From Pseudomonadota bacterium (GTDB taxonomy: Bacteria; Pseudomonadota; Gammaproteobacteria; Burkholderiales; Gallionellaceae): DNA of 64,000 nucleotides. Location of the stretch: NCBI GenBank assembly GCA_021800795.1, contig JAJYYO010000016.1, forward strand, positions 1 through 64,000, read 5' to 3'. The notes below the pieces were generated by a model. That model did not search any database. It was not told the DNA's origin and was given only the letters and a program-made list of their open reading frames with translations. Shown here piece after piece: positions 28,294 to 37,459 of this stretch. Positions within the stretch are counted from its first letter, which is position 1; every line of letters begins with the position of its first letter. Both the position numbers and the translations under genes were made by a program.

Positions 28294-30007
28294 GATTCAT
28301 CTCCTGTGGTTCGCCCGGCTTCTGCCAGGACTGTTTGTATCGTTGTATGGATGCATCGTCCTTATTCATCAGGGCAAGCTTGAACACGACTTCACCGTTG
28401 CTGTCGATGAAATACGCGCCATAATTTTTGCCGGCGCGCATCACCAGCCACGCGCGTGCAACCCGGCGCCACTCGACATGCAGATGAAAATGTTCGTTCT
28501 CCACCTTCAATCGGTCACCTGACAGCGCCAGATCTTTGCCTTCCAGCATCATTTCGCTGACGGCATTCCCGCTTCGCACCACCGCGCGCAAACGCCCCCA
28601 GTTGTTCACCTCATTCAATAACTGCGATGCGTCAGCGGCATGCATCGCCGAAAATTCTCCGGCAACATCGTCGGCACTGGCGCCATGAATAGCTGACAAT
28701 ATTTCTTCAAAAGGCATGTCGAAGTATTCGACAACATGCTTCAGGGAGTAATCGGGGAATTCGCGCAGATAACTGCGCACACAGGATTTCCAGCCTATCA
28801 GCCCCATGCCGAGAGAACGTCCGGCTTTTTCGCCTTCCCGCGTCTCCCCGGTCAAGCTGTCATATTTGTTGGCATAGCCGCGCGGCGTGATCATCAGATT
28901 GTCGCGCAAAAAGGTGCTGCTGTTGCCGATCAGCACGGTGGAGAGCATGCCGATATCGCAATCGGCCATCTCGTCCAGTCTGACCATCCGGATCGACTGG
29001 CTCTTGCGGTAGGCCGACTTGACGATGGCAACCGGCGTCTCGGGCTTGCGGTGTTGCAACAGGATGCGCTGCGCCTCGACGATCTGCTTGGTGCGACGAC
29101 CGCTCTTCGGGTTGTACAGCGCCACCACAAAATCCGCGCGCGCCGCCGCCACCAGGCGGTTGGCGATCACCGGCCATGGGGTCAACAGATCCGACAGCGA
29201 GATCGAACAGAAATCATGGGTCAGCGGCGCGCCAACCAGGGATGCGCATGCCGACAAGGCCGTGCTGCCCGTCACGATTTCAACTTCGATGTCACCGCCC
29301 GGCCTCCATCCCGACTGAAACAGCACTTCATAGGTGGGGCCCGCCATGCCGTAAATGCCGATGTCGCCTGAGGAGACCATCGCCACGACCTTGCCCAGTT
29401 TGGCCTGCTCATAAGCTTCGACGCAGCGGTCGATTTCTTCTGTCATGCCTTTGCGTATCACTTCCTTGCCGTCCAGCAAATCCTCCACCAGCTTGATGTA
29501 AGTGGTATAGCCGATCACCACATCCGCGCCGGCAATCGCTTCCCGCGCCCGGTAGGTCATGTCTTCCTTGGAACCCGGGCCGAATCCGACCAGCAGGATT
29601 TTTCCTTTTTTCATTACTTTTATCCTCGCAATTGAAACCGTGGCGTTCTTGCCGTCAACGCCGCAATATTTGTGTTTCTCAACCAGCAGACCTGCCATAT
29701 CGGTATTGGCCGCAAGCATCGCGGCCGCCTCCGCCACAGCGGGCGTGCCCATATATTTTTGCACCACTTGGGAAGGGTTCGGCACCGCAACCGCTGCCAG
29801 CTGCTCTACACTGTAGAACTGCAACGGCCAATGCTGTTGTTCGCCTAACTGCAACAGCGCGACTTCATCGTTCTTCCTGTCTATGCTGGCGCATACCGCT
29901 ACGGCCTGATGCGTCAGCCCTGCCTGCGACAAGGCCTGTGCCACCGCAGTTTGCAGCGTTAGCAATGAAGCGCCTCTGTCGCAGCCTAACCCCAGCGCGA
30001 CACGCAT
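28286..30007 (-). CDS. cobJ: CbiG C-terminal domain / CobJ (CbiH) / HemS-ChuX-like triple fusion
   Basis: 573 residues. Residues 1-129 are the CbiG C-terminal (CobE-like) domain: LGLGCDRGAS...CASIDRKNDE. Residues 135-385 are the precorrin-3B C17-methyltransferase: ILLVGFGPGSKEDMT, VSSGDIGIYGMAG, VVALYNPKSGRR, ITPRGYANKYD. Residues about 410-562 match the pattern of HemS/ChuX haem-handling domains (HFHLHVEWRRVARAWLV...AYFIDSNGEVVFKLAL). CobJ methylates C17 and contracts the ring; CbiG opens the delta-lactone. A GAGGA site 8-9 bases before Met132 could also start CobJ alone. The start overlaps the cbiG stop by one base. The third domain call is from pattern memory. Confidence 0.85.
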   Translation of the reverse strand: MRVALGLGCDRGASLLTLQTAVAQALSQAGLTHQAVAVCASIDRKNDEVALLQLGEQQHWPLQFYSVEQLAAVAVPNPSQVVQKYMGTPAVAEAAAMLAANTDMAGLLVEKHKYCGVDGKNATVSIARIKVMKKGKILLVGFGPGSKEDMTYRAREAIAGADVVIGYTTYIKLVEDLLDGKEVIRKGMTEEIDRCVEAYEQAKLGKVVAMVSSGDIGIYGMAGPTYEVLFQSGWRPGGDIEVEIVTGSTALSACASLVGAPLTHDFCSISLSDLLTPWPVIANRLVAAARADFVVALYNPKSGRRTKQIVEAQRILLQHRKPETPVAIVKSAYRKSQSIRMVRLDEMADCDIGMLSTVLIGNSSTFLRDNLMITPRGYANKYDSLTGETREGEKAGRSLGMGLIGWKSCVRSYLREFPDYSLKHVVEYFDMPFEEILSAIHGASADDVAGEFSAMHAADASQLLNEVNNWGRLRAVVRSGNAVSEMMLEGKDLALSGDRLKVENEHFHLHVEWRRVARAWLVMRAGKNYGAYFIDSNGEVVFKLALMNKDDASIQRYKQSWQKPGEPQEMNHE

Positions 30008-30744
30008 CACAGATAATCCACGGGCGGCCGATACACCACCAGGCGCTCGGACAGTCGCTGCCGGATGTCTTCCGGAATATCGCGGCGCGTCACCCACAAC
30101 ACCGCGCGGAAGGCATCCAGATCCACCTCTGCAAAATTGCTGAATAATTTGATGTTGGCAGGCAGCGGCGTGGGCCGCGTCCACCAGTTTTTGGCGCCCG
30201 CTTCCTGCACGAAAGCGATGGGTTCTTCATTCACCACAGCGGCCGAGACGCGCGTGATGTTGATCTTCGGGCATTCAACCTGCCAGCCCAGTTCGCGCCC
30301 GAGTATGTCCACAGCGATGGTTTTTCCCACATCCGATGCCGTGGTCAGCACCGGCACTGCGCCCAGCAAGGCTGCCACCTGTTCGGCATAGGCATTCGCG
30401 CCGCCCACATGCCCCGACAAGACAGGGATGACGAACTGCGCGGCGTCATCCACCACCAGCACGCCGGGGTCTTCATCCTTGGATTTGAGGTGCGGTGCAA
30501 TCAGCCGCACCACGGCGCCCAGCGACACGAAAAATACGATCTGGTCGAAGGCCTGAAACAAGGCGGCGATCTGCGCGCTCAGCGCCCCCTGATAGGCTTG
30601 CACAGGATTGGTCAGGCCCTGCATGGTCGCCGCGAACTTTTCCGACACAACAACGCTGGCAGCGGGCAGTTGCGGCGCCAATTGCCGTGCGCGCGCTGCG
30701 CCATGCTTGGTGATTGCGATGAGGGCTACGCGCGGCTCTGTCAT
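30007..30744 (-). CDS. cbiG: Cobalt-precorrin-5A hydrolase CbiG (N-terminal and central domains)
   Basis: 245 residues from the ATG at 30742-30744. Contains IVFFVSLGAVVRLIAPHLKSKDEDPGVLVVDD and the highly conserved PVLSGHVGGANAYAEQVAALLG. It removes the C20 carbon as acetaldehyde in the anaerobic pathway. The usual C-terminal domain is missing and is encoded at the start of the next gene fused to CobJ. Overlaps cbiL by four bases. Confidence 0.93.
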   Translation of the reverse strand: MTEPRVALIAITKHGAARARQLAPQLPAASVVVSEKFAATMQGLTNPVQAYQGALSAQIAALFQAFDQIVFFVSLGAVVRLIAPHLKSKDEDPGVLVVDDAAQFVIPVLSGHVGGANAYAEQVAALLGAVPVLTTASDVGKTIAVDILGRELGWQVECPKINITRVSAAVVNEEPIAFVQEAGAKNWWTRPTPLPANIKLFSNFAEVDLDAFRAVLWVTRRDIPEDIRQRLSERLVVYRPPVDYL

Positions 30745-31517
30745 TGCGCTTCCACCCGCACCACCTTGCGGCAACCGCGTGCAATTTCGCCGCGCAGCCT
30801 TCCCGGATTCTTGACGATCAACAAGGACAGGTAATTCACTTTTTCTCCTTTTAAACTTGCCACATCGCGCACAATGCGCTCTTCCGGCGCGCCGGATTTT
30901 TCGATGAAACAGCTGTGTTCCAGCAAGTTCTTTCGCTCCAGCAAATCGATAATATCGTTTAATATGGGTTTCACCTTGAGCAACACCAGCGTGTCGAAAT
31001 CATCCAGCAACCTCTCAAGCATACTGACGCCGTAACCGGCCGGCACGATGGCCAGCATATCGTCCACATCGGCCAGCGGCTCCTGCAAACGCGCGGCGGC
31101 GGCATGGAAGGACGGCACACCGGCGATGACCTCGATCTCGATCGAAGCATCCAGCGCTTTGAGGGTGCGCGCCAGATGACCAAAAGTGGAATAGGTCGAG
31201 GCATCCCCCTCGACCAGAAAGGCGACATCGCGTCCCGCCTGCAACACGGACAGCACGGTTTGCGCGGCCTCCAGCCAGTAAAAACTCAGCTTTGCGGCGT
31301 CATGGGTCATCGGGAAAAGCAGCGGGCTGTGGTTTTCAGGGATGACGAGTCCCGCGCGCTGCGCGATGCCCAGCGCATAACTCTCGCTGCTGCGGGAGCG
31401 CACCGGGTAAGTCCAGTGCGCGTCGCTTTGCATCACTTCCCAGGCGCGGCGCGTAATCAATCCCGGGTCGCCCGGCCCCAGCGAGACACCGAATAGTTTG
31501 CCGATCTGCACACTCAT
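30741..31517 (-). CDS. cbiL: Precorrin-2 C20-methyltransferase CobI/CbiL
   Basis: 258 residues from the ATG at 31515-31517. SAM-dependent tetrapyrrole methylase: LFGVSLGPGDPGLITRRAWEV, FLVEGDASTYSTFGHLART (the CbiL/CobI signature) and VIAGVPSFHAAAARL. With a CbiX chelatase in the locus the substrate is probably cobalt-factor II. Overlaps cbiET and cbiG by 4 bp each. Confidence 0.94.
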   Translation of the reverse strand: MSVQIGKLFGVSLGPGDPGLITRRAWEVMQSDAHWTYPVRSRSSESYALGIAQRAGLVIPENHSPLLFPMTHDAAKLSFYWLEAAQTVLSVLQAGRDVAFLVEGDASTYSTFGHLARTLKALDASIEIEVIAGVPSFHAAAARLQEPLADVDDMLAIVPAGYGVSMLERLLDDFDTLVLLKVKPILNDIIDLLERKNLLEHSCFIEKSGAPEERIVRDVASLKGEKVNYLSLLIVKNPGRLRGEIARGCRKVVRVEAQ

Positions 31518-32806
31518 ACCTGACTTCTTTGCGCCGAGACGACCCACACCGGGTTTTCCGCCTGTAGCCGGTGCATATGCAAAATCGGCTGACTGCGCGA
31601 AGCCTGCAACTGCGTGACATCCCAGATTGCGCCCAGCGCACCCAGTGTCGAGAGCGCCACATTCAGATTTTCAAACGTCACAAAATTCATAATCAGCCAG
31701 CCATCCGGTTTTAATCGTTGCAATCCGAGTTTTATCAATTCGTCCAGTTCGCCGCCCGAACCGCCGATGAAGATGGCATCGGGATCGGGCCACACCGCCA
31801 TCCCGGACGGCGCTTTATCGTTGATCAGCGTGTAATTGGAGACGCCCATGCGCTGCCGGTTCTGTGATGCGATCGCCGCATCATCGCTATTTTTCTCGAT
31901 GGCATACACATGCCCGCCCGAACACAGGCGCGCCGCTTCCAGACCTACCGCACCTGAACCCGCACCGATGTCCCAGACGATGCTGCTGTGGTGCAGCTGC
32001 ATGCGCGCCAGCGACACGGCGCGCACCTCGCGCTTGGTGATCAGTCCCTTGTCCGGTTTGCGTTGCAGGAATGCAGCATCTTCCAGACCGAACAGCACCT
32101 CGTCCTTATGCGGCTTGCAGTGTTGCAAGATCACCATATTCGGATCGGCGCACACCAGAGCCACGCACTGCGCCACCGGCAGCGGGCCGATTATTTTTTC
32201 GGCTAGTTCAGTGTGTTCAGTTTGGAAAATACGGCTCGCGACGCTCATCTGAAACGCCTCTCCCAAGCCCTCGCTCACCAGCATGCGCGCGATGCGCGCC
32301 GGGGTATTCTCGGGACTGGTGAACACCGCCAGCAATTCATGATGGCGCACCGCCTGCAGCAGCGCATACAGGCCGTGTTCAGGCGTGGCGCCCATAAACC
32401 ACTCACCGGCATCTTTGCTGTGCACCGAACAGATTTTCGCCTCCTGCCACGCCAGACCGAACCTGGCGCATGCCCATTGCAGCGTGGATACATTGGGCAA
32501 CACCTCGCAGGCATTCAGGCCGAGCTTGCCGATCAAAAATGACGCAATGCCGTGACACAGCGGATCGCCGGTGGCCAGCACCACGACGCGGCGACCCGCG
32601 TCTCGCGCCTCTGCCACCCATCCGGCAACGCGGTTCAACTGCCCGCCCATATCGCGCTGTTCGGCATGGGCTGGAAACTCAAACAGCGACAACGTGCGTG
32701 CCGCACCAATCACCAGATCGGCCGATTGCAAATGTTCGAGCGCCGCAGGGGTCAGACCCGCAGCAGCATTATCCAGCACGCCGATGATGCGGCAAGGTTC
32801 AGTCAT
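31514..32806 (-). CDS. cobL: Cobalt-precorrin C5/C15 methyltransferase-decarboxylase CbiET (CobL)
   Basis: 430 residues, a fused enzyme. The N-terminal tetrapyrrole methylase (CbiE, 1-205) has VVLATGDPLCHGIASFL; the C-terminal CbiT domain (about 225-430) is a class-I methyltransferase with IVWDIGAGSGAVGLEAAR and AIFIGGSGGELDELIK. It methylates C5 and C15 and decarboxylates the C12 acetate. Overlaps cbiD by 8 bp. Confidence 0.94.
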   Translation of the reverse strand: MTEPCRIIGVLDNAAAGLTPAALEHLQSADLVIGAARTLSLFEFPAHAEQRDMGGQLNRVAGWVAEARDAGRRVVVLATGDPLCHGIASFLIGKLGLNACEVLPNVSTLQWACARFGLAWQEAKICSVHSKDAGEWFMGATPEHGLYALLQAVRHHELLAVFTSPENTPARIARMLVSEGLGEAFQMSVASRIFQTEHTELAEKIIGPLPVAQCVALVCADPNMVILQHCKPHKDEVLFGLEDAAFLQRKPDKGLITKREVRAVSLARMQLHHSSIVWDIGAGSGAVGLEAARLCSGGHVYAIEKNSDDAAIASQNRQRMGVSNYTLINDKAPSGMAVWPDPDAIFIGGSGGELDELIKLGLQRLKPDGWLIMNFVTFENLNVALSTLGALGAIWDVTQLQASRSQPILHMHRLQAENPVWVVSAQRSQV

Positions 32807-33905
32807 GATCTTGATTTACCTCAGCAATTTTGTTTCCCTCAAAGTCGCAAATCAGCACTTTCAGGGTGAATTTATCCGGATAACGCGAGGCCAAGGTGCT
32901 GATCACGCGGCGTCCCAGCTCAAGATGAAATGCATACGCAAGGCCCAGTTGCTCCATCTGTTCCGCGCCGAAACGCGCCGTCTCGGCCGCGCGTATCTCG
33001 GCACATATTTCCGGAGGAGCGCCAACGGCGGCGGCAATATCCGCAACCAGGTCGGTGTCGACCGCGTTGCGTCCCGCATGCGTAATGGTTTCCCCTTGCG
33101 CCATCTTGGTGAGTTTGCCCACCATGCCGCCGATCACCACATGACGGATGCCCTGTTTGACCGAGGTATCCAGCGCGTATCTCAGAAAGTCGCCCATCTG
33201 CACGAAGCACAACTGGGCAAGTTCGGGCAATTCGCGCATGACGAATTTTTCGGTGCGCCCCCCGGTGGTTAACACCACCGTATCCAGCCCTTGCCTGGCC
33301 GCAACTTCGACGCCCTGGATCACGCTGGCGCGGAATGCGGCAGTGGAATAGGGATGCACGATGCCGGTGGTGCCGAGTATCGAGATGCCGTTCAGGATAC
33401 CCAACCGCGCGTTCAATGTGCGCTTCGCCATGTCTTCGCCGCCCGGCACCGAGATGGTCACTTCAAGGCCATCCCGGCTCAACAGCGATCCTGCTGCGGC
33501 GCGCACATTGTCGATGATGTTGCGGCGCGGCACCGGGTTGATCGCGGGGCCGCCGACTTCCAGCCCCAGCCCGCGCATGGTCACCAGCCCCACACCCTCC
33601 CCGCCCTTGAGCAGCACCGCATCGGGGTTATCCGGCAATACGCGCACATCGGCGGTGAGATGCGCCTTGTCGGTGACATCCGGATCATCGCCCGCATCCT
33701 TGACGACCACCGCATGCGCATGCCCGTCCGCACAATACCCCTCGGTTACCGCGAAGCGCACCACCTGGCCGTTGGGCAAACGGCAATCGATTTCATCAGG
33801 CACCTGACCCGCAACCAGACCCAGGGTTGCCGCGCGCGCCGCCGCAGCCGAACAGGCCCCGGTGGTATATCCCTTGCGCGTCCCTTTGGCCTTTTGCGTT
33901 TCCAT
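32799..33905 (-). CDS. cbiD: Cobalt-precorrin-5B C1-methyltransferase CbiD
   Basis: 368 residues from the ATG at 33903-33905 (METQKAKGTRKGYTTGACSAAAA, the family hallmark). Also VRAAAGSLLSRDGLEVTISVPGGE, GRTEKFVMRELPEL and the C-terminal PDKFTLKVLICDFEGNKI. It methylates C1 in the anaerobic route; the aerobic route uses CobF instead. The start base overlaps the cbiC stop. Confidence 0.95.
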   Translation of the reverse strand: METQKAKGTRKGYTTGACSAAAARAATLGLVAGQVPDEIDCRLPNGQVVRFAVTEGYCADGHAHAVVVKDAGDDPDVTDKAHLTADVRVLPDNPDAVLLKGGEGVGLVTMRGLGLEVGGPAINPVPRRNIIDNVRAAAGSLLSRDGLEVTISVPGGEDMAKRTLNARLGILNGISILGTTGIVHPYSTAAFRASVIQGVEVAARQGLDTVVLTTGGRTEKFVMRELPELAQLCFVQMGDFLRYALDTSVKQGIRHVVIGGMVGKLTKMAQGETITHAGRNAVDTDLVADIAAAVGAPPEICAEIRAAETARFGAEQMEQLGLAYAFHLELGRRVISTLASRYPDKFTLKVLICDFEGNKIAEVNQDHD

Positions 33906-34579
33906 CAGGCGTGTTTTTGTTTGGCTTCCGCCAGCGCCAGAATCGCGTGCAGGGTCGCAACCACCAGGGTTGATCCTCCCTTGCGCCCCTCGATGATGAT
34001 CCACGGAATATCTGCAAGCTCACTCAACAGCGCTTTCGATTCTGCGGCGGAAACGAAGCCCACCGGCATGCCGACGATGAGCGCAGGCCTTACGCCTTGT
34101 TCGCGTATCAGACGCAAAACTTCCAGCAACGCAGTAGGCGCATTACCAATGGCTACGATGCCGCCATCCAGCAAGCCCTGTTCATTTGCCTTACGCATCG
34201 CCTGCACTGCGCGGGTGCTGTTCTCGACTTTGGCCTGTGCAATCACATCTTCATCGGAAATAAACTGGTACGCGCTGCTGCCAAAATGCGCCAAACGCGG
34301 TTTCGACAAACCGACACAGATCATTTCCACATCGGCAACAATGGGCGCGCCTCGTGCCACGGCTTGCAGCCCGGCTTTGATCGCGTCAGGATGAAAGCGC
34401 GTCAGTCCGTTAAATTCAAAATCGGCGGTCGCATGAATGATGCGCCGCACCACCTGCCATTGCTCAGGGCTGTACTCATGCGGCCCCGCCTCGGCATCGA
34501 CGATTGCAAAGGAATCGTGTTCGATCTGCCGGCCGGCCTGGGTGAGCTGTTCTGTGACGGTATTTTGCAGATTATTCAT
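33905..34579 (-). CDS. cbiC: Precorrin-8X methylmutase CbiC/CobH
   Basis: 224 residues from the ATG at 34577-34579. Motifs: SFAIVDAEAG, RRIIHATADFEFNGLTRFHPDA (active-site His), VADVEMICVGLSKPRL, GIVAIGNAPTALLEVLRLI and ALIVGMPVGFVSAAESK. It moves the C11 methyl to C12 to give (cobalt) hydrogenobyrinate. Overlaps cbiX by 8 bp. Confidence 0.95.
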   Translation of the reverse strand: MNNLQNTVTEQLTQAGRQIEHDSFAIVDAEAGPHEYSPEQWQVVRRIIHATADFEFNGLTRFHPDAIKAGLQAVARGAPIVADVEMICVGLSKPRLAHFGSSAYQFISDEDVIAQAKVENSTRAVQAMRKANEQGLLDGGIVAIGNAPTALLEVLRLIREQGVRPALIVGMPVGFVSAAESKALLSELADIPWIIIEGRKGGSTLVVATLHAILALAEAKQKHA

Positions 34580-35408
34580 GGTGATGATGGTCGCCGTGCT
34601 CCTCGGCAAACTCCCGGTACTTGCAGCCGTCGCAGGGCATAGTGGCCGACTGCGTTGATCCTGACTGCACCGCCTGCACGCGCTCGTCCAGCAGCTGGAA
34701 TATCTCATCCTCGAAACCGAAATAACTGCCCGACGCAAAACGCACTTGCGGGTATTGCAGGCGCAGGTGCTCGATCTGGCGGCCGATACGCTCGATCAAC
34801 GTACCGGTGAACAGGTAGTAGGGCAGCACGGCAATCTGCATCATGCCAAGCTTCACCTGGCGTTGCACGACCGTTTCCAGGCGCGGGAAAGTGATGCCGG
34901 TAAACGCGATGTCCACCAGCTCATGATGCGTCTCTTCGAGCAGCCAGCGTGCCATCTTGGCCACTTCGCCGTTGGCGGCACGATCGGATGAACCGCGCCC
35001 GAGAATAATGACACCGGTATTTTTTGGGTCCGGCATATCCAGTGCGCTCATCGCCTTGTTCAGATTGCGCTTCAGGATTTTCAGGATACGATCATCCGCC
35101 CCGAGATTCGGCACATACAGAAATTCGGTATCCGGATGACGCAAGCGCGCCTGGGCGATATGCTCGGGCGCCTCCATCTTGACATGCCCCGCCGCGTTCA
35201 GAATCAAAGGCACGACGATGACACGCGATGCGTTGCGTGCTGCGCGATCAAGCCCGCCATCGAGCAGCACATCGGCGAACTCGATGAAGCACACTTCGAT
35301 GCGCCACTGCGGCTGACGTGTGCGCCAAAGCTCCGCGAAAGCCTCGATCTCGCGGTTTCCTTCCGCGTTTCTCGAACCGTGGCCAATCAATAATATGGTT
35401 TCACTCAA
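34572..35408 (-). CDS. cbiX: Sirohydrochlorin cobaltochelatase CbiX (long form)
   Basis: 278 residues from a TTG at 35406-35408, preferred because AGGAG lies 7 bases upstream and LLIGHGSRNAEGNREIE begins right after. Two chelatase half-domains: the first (about 5-125) with VVPLILNAAGHVKMEAPEHI, the second (about 135-235) with GVIILGRGSSD and AVLPYYLFTGTLIERI. The tail has CDGCKYR and HGDHHHHE, a His-rich metal-binding end seen in CbiX. It inserts cobalt into sirohydrochlorin, committing the locus to early cobalt insertion. Confidence 0.93.
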   Translation of the reverse strand: MSETILLIGHGSRNAEGNREIEAFAELWRTRQPQWRIEVCFIEFADVLLDGGLDRAARNASRVIVVPLILNAAGHVKMEAPEHIAQARLRHPDTEFLYVPNLGADDRILKILKRNLNKAMSALDMPDPKNTGVIILGRGSSDRAANGEVAKMARWLLEETHHELVDIAFTGITFPRLETVVQRQVKLGMMQIAVLPYYLFTGTLIERIGRQIEHLRLQYPQVRFASGSYFGFEDEIFQLLDERVQAVQSGSTQSATMPCDGCKYREFAEEHGDHHHHE

Positions 35409-36210
35409 CTTGCGACTCCTTTTTGATTCCGCGACGGAAGCGGTGGGTAAATGTCTCGTCATATAATTTTGATTTTTTCAATTCAGGCCAGTTGCGCGCA
35501 CCCAGCGCGGGACTGACGATGATCATGGCCTGGCTGTTGATCTTCTGTTCGCGGCACAACTGTCGTATGTCGGCCAGCGTGCCGCGGACGATTTTTTCCT
35601 CATCCGGCCAGCTCGCCTTGTGCACCACCAGGATGGGCGAATCGTCCGGCCAGCCTGCATCGAGCAATGCCTTGATGACTTCGCCCATCAAAGTGATGGA
35701 CAGAAAGATGCACAGCGTGCTGTGATGCGCCGCTAATTCGCGCAAGCCTTCACCCTCCGGCATCGGCGTGCGGCCTTCCATGCGCGTCAGAATGACGGTC
35801 TGCGTCACCTCCGGCAGGGTCAGGCTCTCGCACGCCGCAGCAGCGGAGGCCATCGCCGATGATACGCCCGGCACCACGCCGACGGCGACCCCTGCGGCAT
35901 CCAGCGGCTGCACCATTTCGATCAGCGCACCGTACAGCGTCGGATCGCCGGTTTGCAGTCTCACCACAACTTCGTGCCGACCCGCCTGGCCTATCAGCCA
36001 GGCGGTGATCTCCTCCAGCGCCATGCTCTTGGAATCGACGATCTCGCACCCGGCCTTGGCCCAGCGCGTGGTCGCCTGGGCCACCAGCGAACCGGCATAG
36101 AGTATGGCGCCCGCGCAGGCGACAAGATCGCGCCCCTTGACCGTAATGAGATCCGGATCGCCCGGCCCCGCACCGACAAACCAGACTTTACCGGGGTGTG
36201 CTGGCGTCAT
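35401..36210 (-). CDS. cobM: (Cobalt-)precorrin-4 C11-methyltransferase CbiF/CobM
   Basis: 269 residues. Starts MTPAHPGKVWFVGAGPGDPDLITVKG; further VRLQTGDPTLYGALIEM, GVVPGVSSAMASAAAACESLTLPEVTQ-type motif and ILVVHKASWPDE. SAM-dependent methylation of C11. Overlaps cbiX by 8 bp and lies 34 bp after the upstream membrane-protein gene. Confidence 0.94.
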   Translation of the reverse strand: MTPAHPGKVWFVGAGPGDPDLITVKGRDLVACAGAILYAGSLVAQATTRWAKAGCEIVDSKSMALEEITAWLIGQAGRHEVVVRLQTGDPTLYGALIEMVQPLDAAGVAVGVVPGVSSAMASAAAACESLTLPEVTQTVILTRMEGRTPMPEGEGLRELAAHHSTLCIFLSITLMGEVIKALLDAGWPDDSPILVVHKASWPDEEKIVRGTLADIRQLCREQKINSQAMIIVSPALGARNWPELKKSKLYDETFTHRFRRGIKKESQVE

Positions 36211-36244
36211 GAAATATCCGGTTTCCGGAATACAAATTTTACGA

Positions 36245-37246
36245 TCATGCTGATTTTCTCCAATAACCCCATGCCATGCCCAGCAGCGCCGGGAACATCA
36301 ACACCATGAAGGACAACCAATGGCGCGCCTCGGTCGGCGACTTTGCGCCGGTATGCAGCCACGCTGAAACATAAACCGGCGGCGCAGCCATCCCTAAGGT
36401 GTCGGCAACACGCGCCTCCACCTTGTAATCCGCACCGTCAGGCGGCGCATAGCGCAGCGTCAACAGATCGCCGGGTATGACACCCGCCAGCGCCAGCACC
36501 GGCTGCCCCGATTCGCCGTGTATCACCTGAAGATCAACAGCCACGTCTGTCAGGGGCGCATTGTTCTGCCGAACCTGCATATCCCAGGGCAACGGCGAGG
36601 TATTCGCCACCCCCTGATACCCGGGATTGACGAAGCGCAAAGACAGGTTGCCCGCGTTTTTTTCGTCGCTGTGATGCGCCTCCCCCATCTCATGGGCAAA
36701 ACCGGATGTAGGCTGGCCGCTTAACAACACAGCAAACAGTACCGCAGGCGCGGCGAGGTGTCGCAACTGGTGCCCGCTCAAAAATCCCGCAGCCAGCAGC
36801 AATACCACATACAGCATGTCCACTGCATATTTGGAGAGCGGTGTCTGCACCTCAAACTGCCGTTCAAAATGCGCAGCACCGGATACCGAACGTATCGCGA
36901 TGCGGTACTTCCCCTCATCCACGAAGCGCATCTTGAGTCTCAACTTGCCATCGGGCAATTTCAGGCGGGTCTCAAGCACTGTACCCGGCGACTTGTATTC
37001 CACGAACAACAGCGGAAATTTGGAGACCAGTTTCTCCACGTTGACCTCGTATACGCCGGGCTGTCCGAGATCGGCCTGAAAGCTGGCCAGTTCACCCGCC
37101 ACAGGGCTCGCCGGCGCCCAGTTTTCACCCGGCGCATCAAAGGACACGAAATATCGCACAAACAGCAAGGCGGCCGAGACCACGAGCGCGGCCAGCACGA
37201 TCGGCAGCAGCGCATTGAACACGCGCATGTTCAATCTTAGTGACAT
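36245..37246 (-). CDS. Membrane protein of unknown family beside CbtB (possible cobalt-uptake partner)
   Basis: 333 residues. N-terminal helix VFNALLPIVLAALVVSAALLFVRYFV, an extracytoplasmic beta-rich region (about 35-140), a second helix pair (MLYVVLLLAAGFLSG and AAPAVLFAVLLSG), then a domain with HEMGEAHHSDE (metal-ligand-like His/Glu) and a beta sandwich to about 310, and a final helix WLSFMVLMFPALLGMAWGY. It does not look like CbtA, the usual partner of CbtB. Its start overlaps cbtB by 10 bp, so the two are surely co-translated. I infer a cobalt-transport accessory role; family not recognised. Confidence 0.7.
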   Translation of the reverse strand: MSLRLNMRVFNALLPIVLAALVVSAALLFVRYFVSFDAPGENWAPASPVAGELASFQADLGQPGVYEVNVEKLVSKFPLLFVEYKSPGTVLETRLKLPDGKLRLKMRFVDEGKYRIAIRSVSGAAHFERQFEVQTPLSKYAVDMLYVVLLLAAGFLSGHQLRHLAAPAVLFAVLLSGQPTSGFAHEMGEAHHSDEKNAGNLSLRFVNPGYQGVANTSPLPWDMQVRQNNAPLTDVAVDLQVIHGESGQPVLALAGVIPGDLLTLRYAPPDGADYKVEARVADTLGMAAPPVYVSAWLHTGAKSPTEARHWLSFMVLMFPALLGMAWGYWRKSA

Positions 37247-37434
37247 TGCACGAAGGTGGAGGAATGTCGCACGCCGTGCATCGCGTTGTGGATATCGGGC
37301 ATGCCGGTGAAGAACACTAAAAACAATACCAGCGGAATCCAGCCTGCCCAGAGAATCCTCGCGGTCCAGGTGGCAAGCTTGCGCAGCGGCGCAGCAAGAT
37401 TCTGTGTTTCATTAACGACGGTTGCGTTGTACAT
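37237..37434 (-). CDS. cbtB: CbtB-like cobalt transporter subunit
   Basis: 65 residues from the ATG at 37432-37434, preceded by GAAGGAG. One membrane helix (ILWAGWIPLVLFLVFFTG) and the family-type C-terminus HNAMHGVRHSSTFVQCH with several His residues and a terminal Cys-His, presumed cobalt ligands. CbtB normally pairs with CbtA in B12-controlled operons. Here the next gene is an unrelated membrane protein. Confidence 0.78.
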   Translation of the reverse strand: MYNATVVNETQNLAAPLRKLATWTARILWAGWIPLVLFLVFFTGMPDIHNAMHGVRHSSTFVQCH

Positions 37435-37459
37435 GGTGTGCTCCTTCGGTTGGTAAAAG

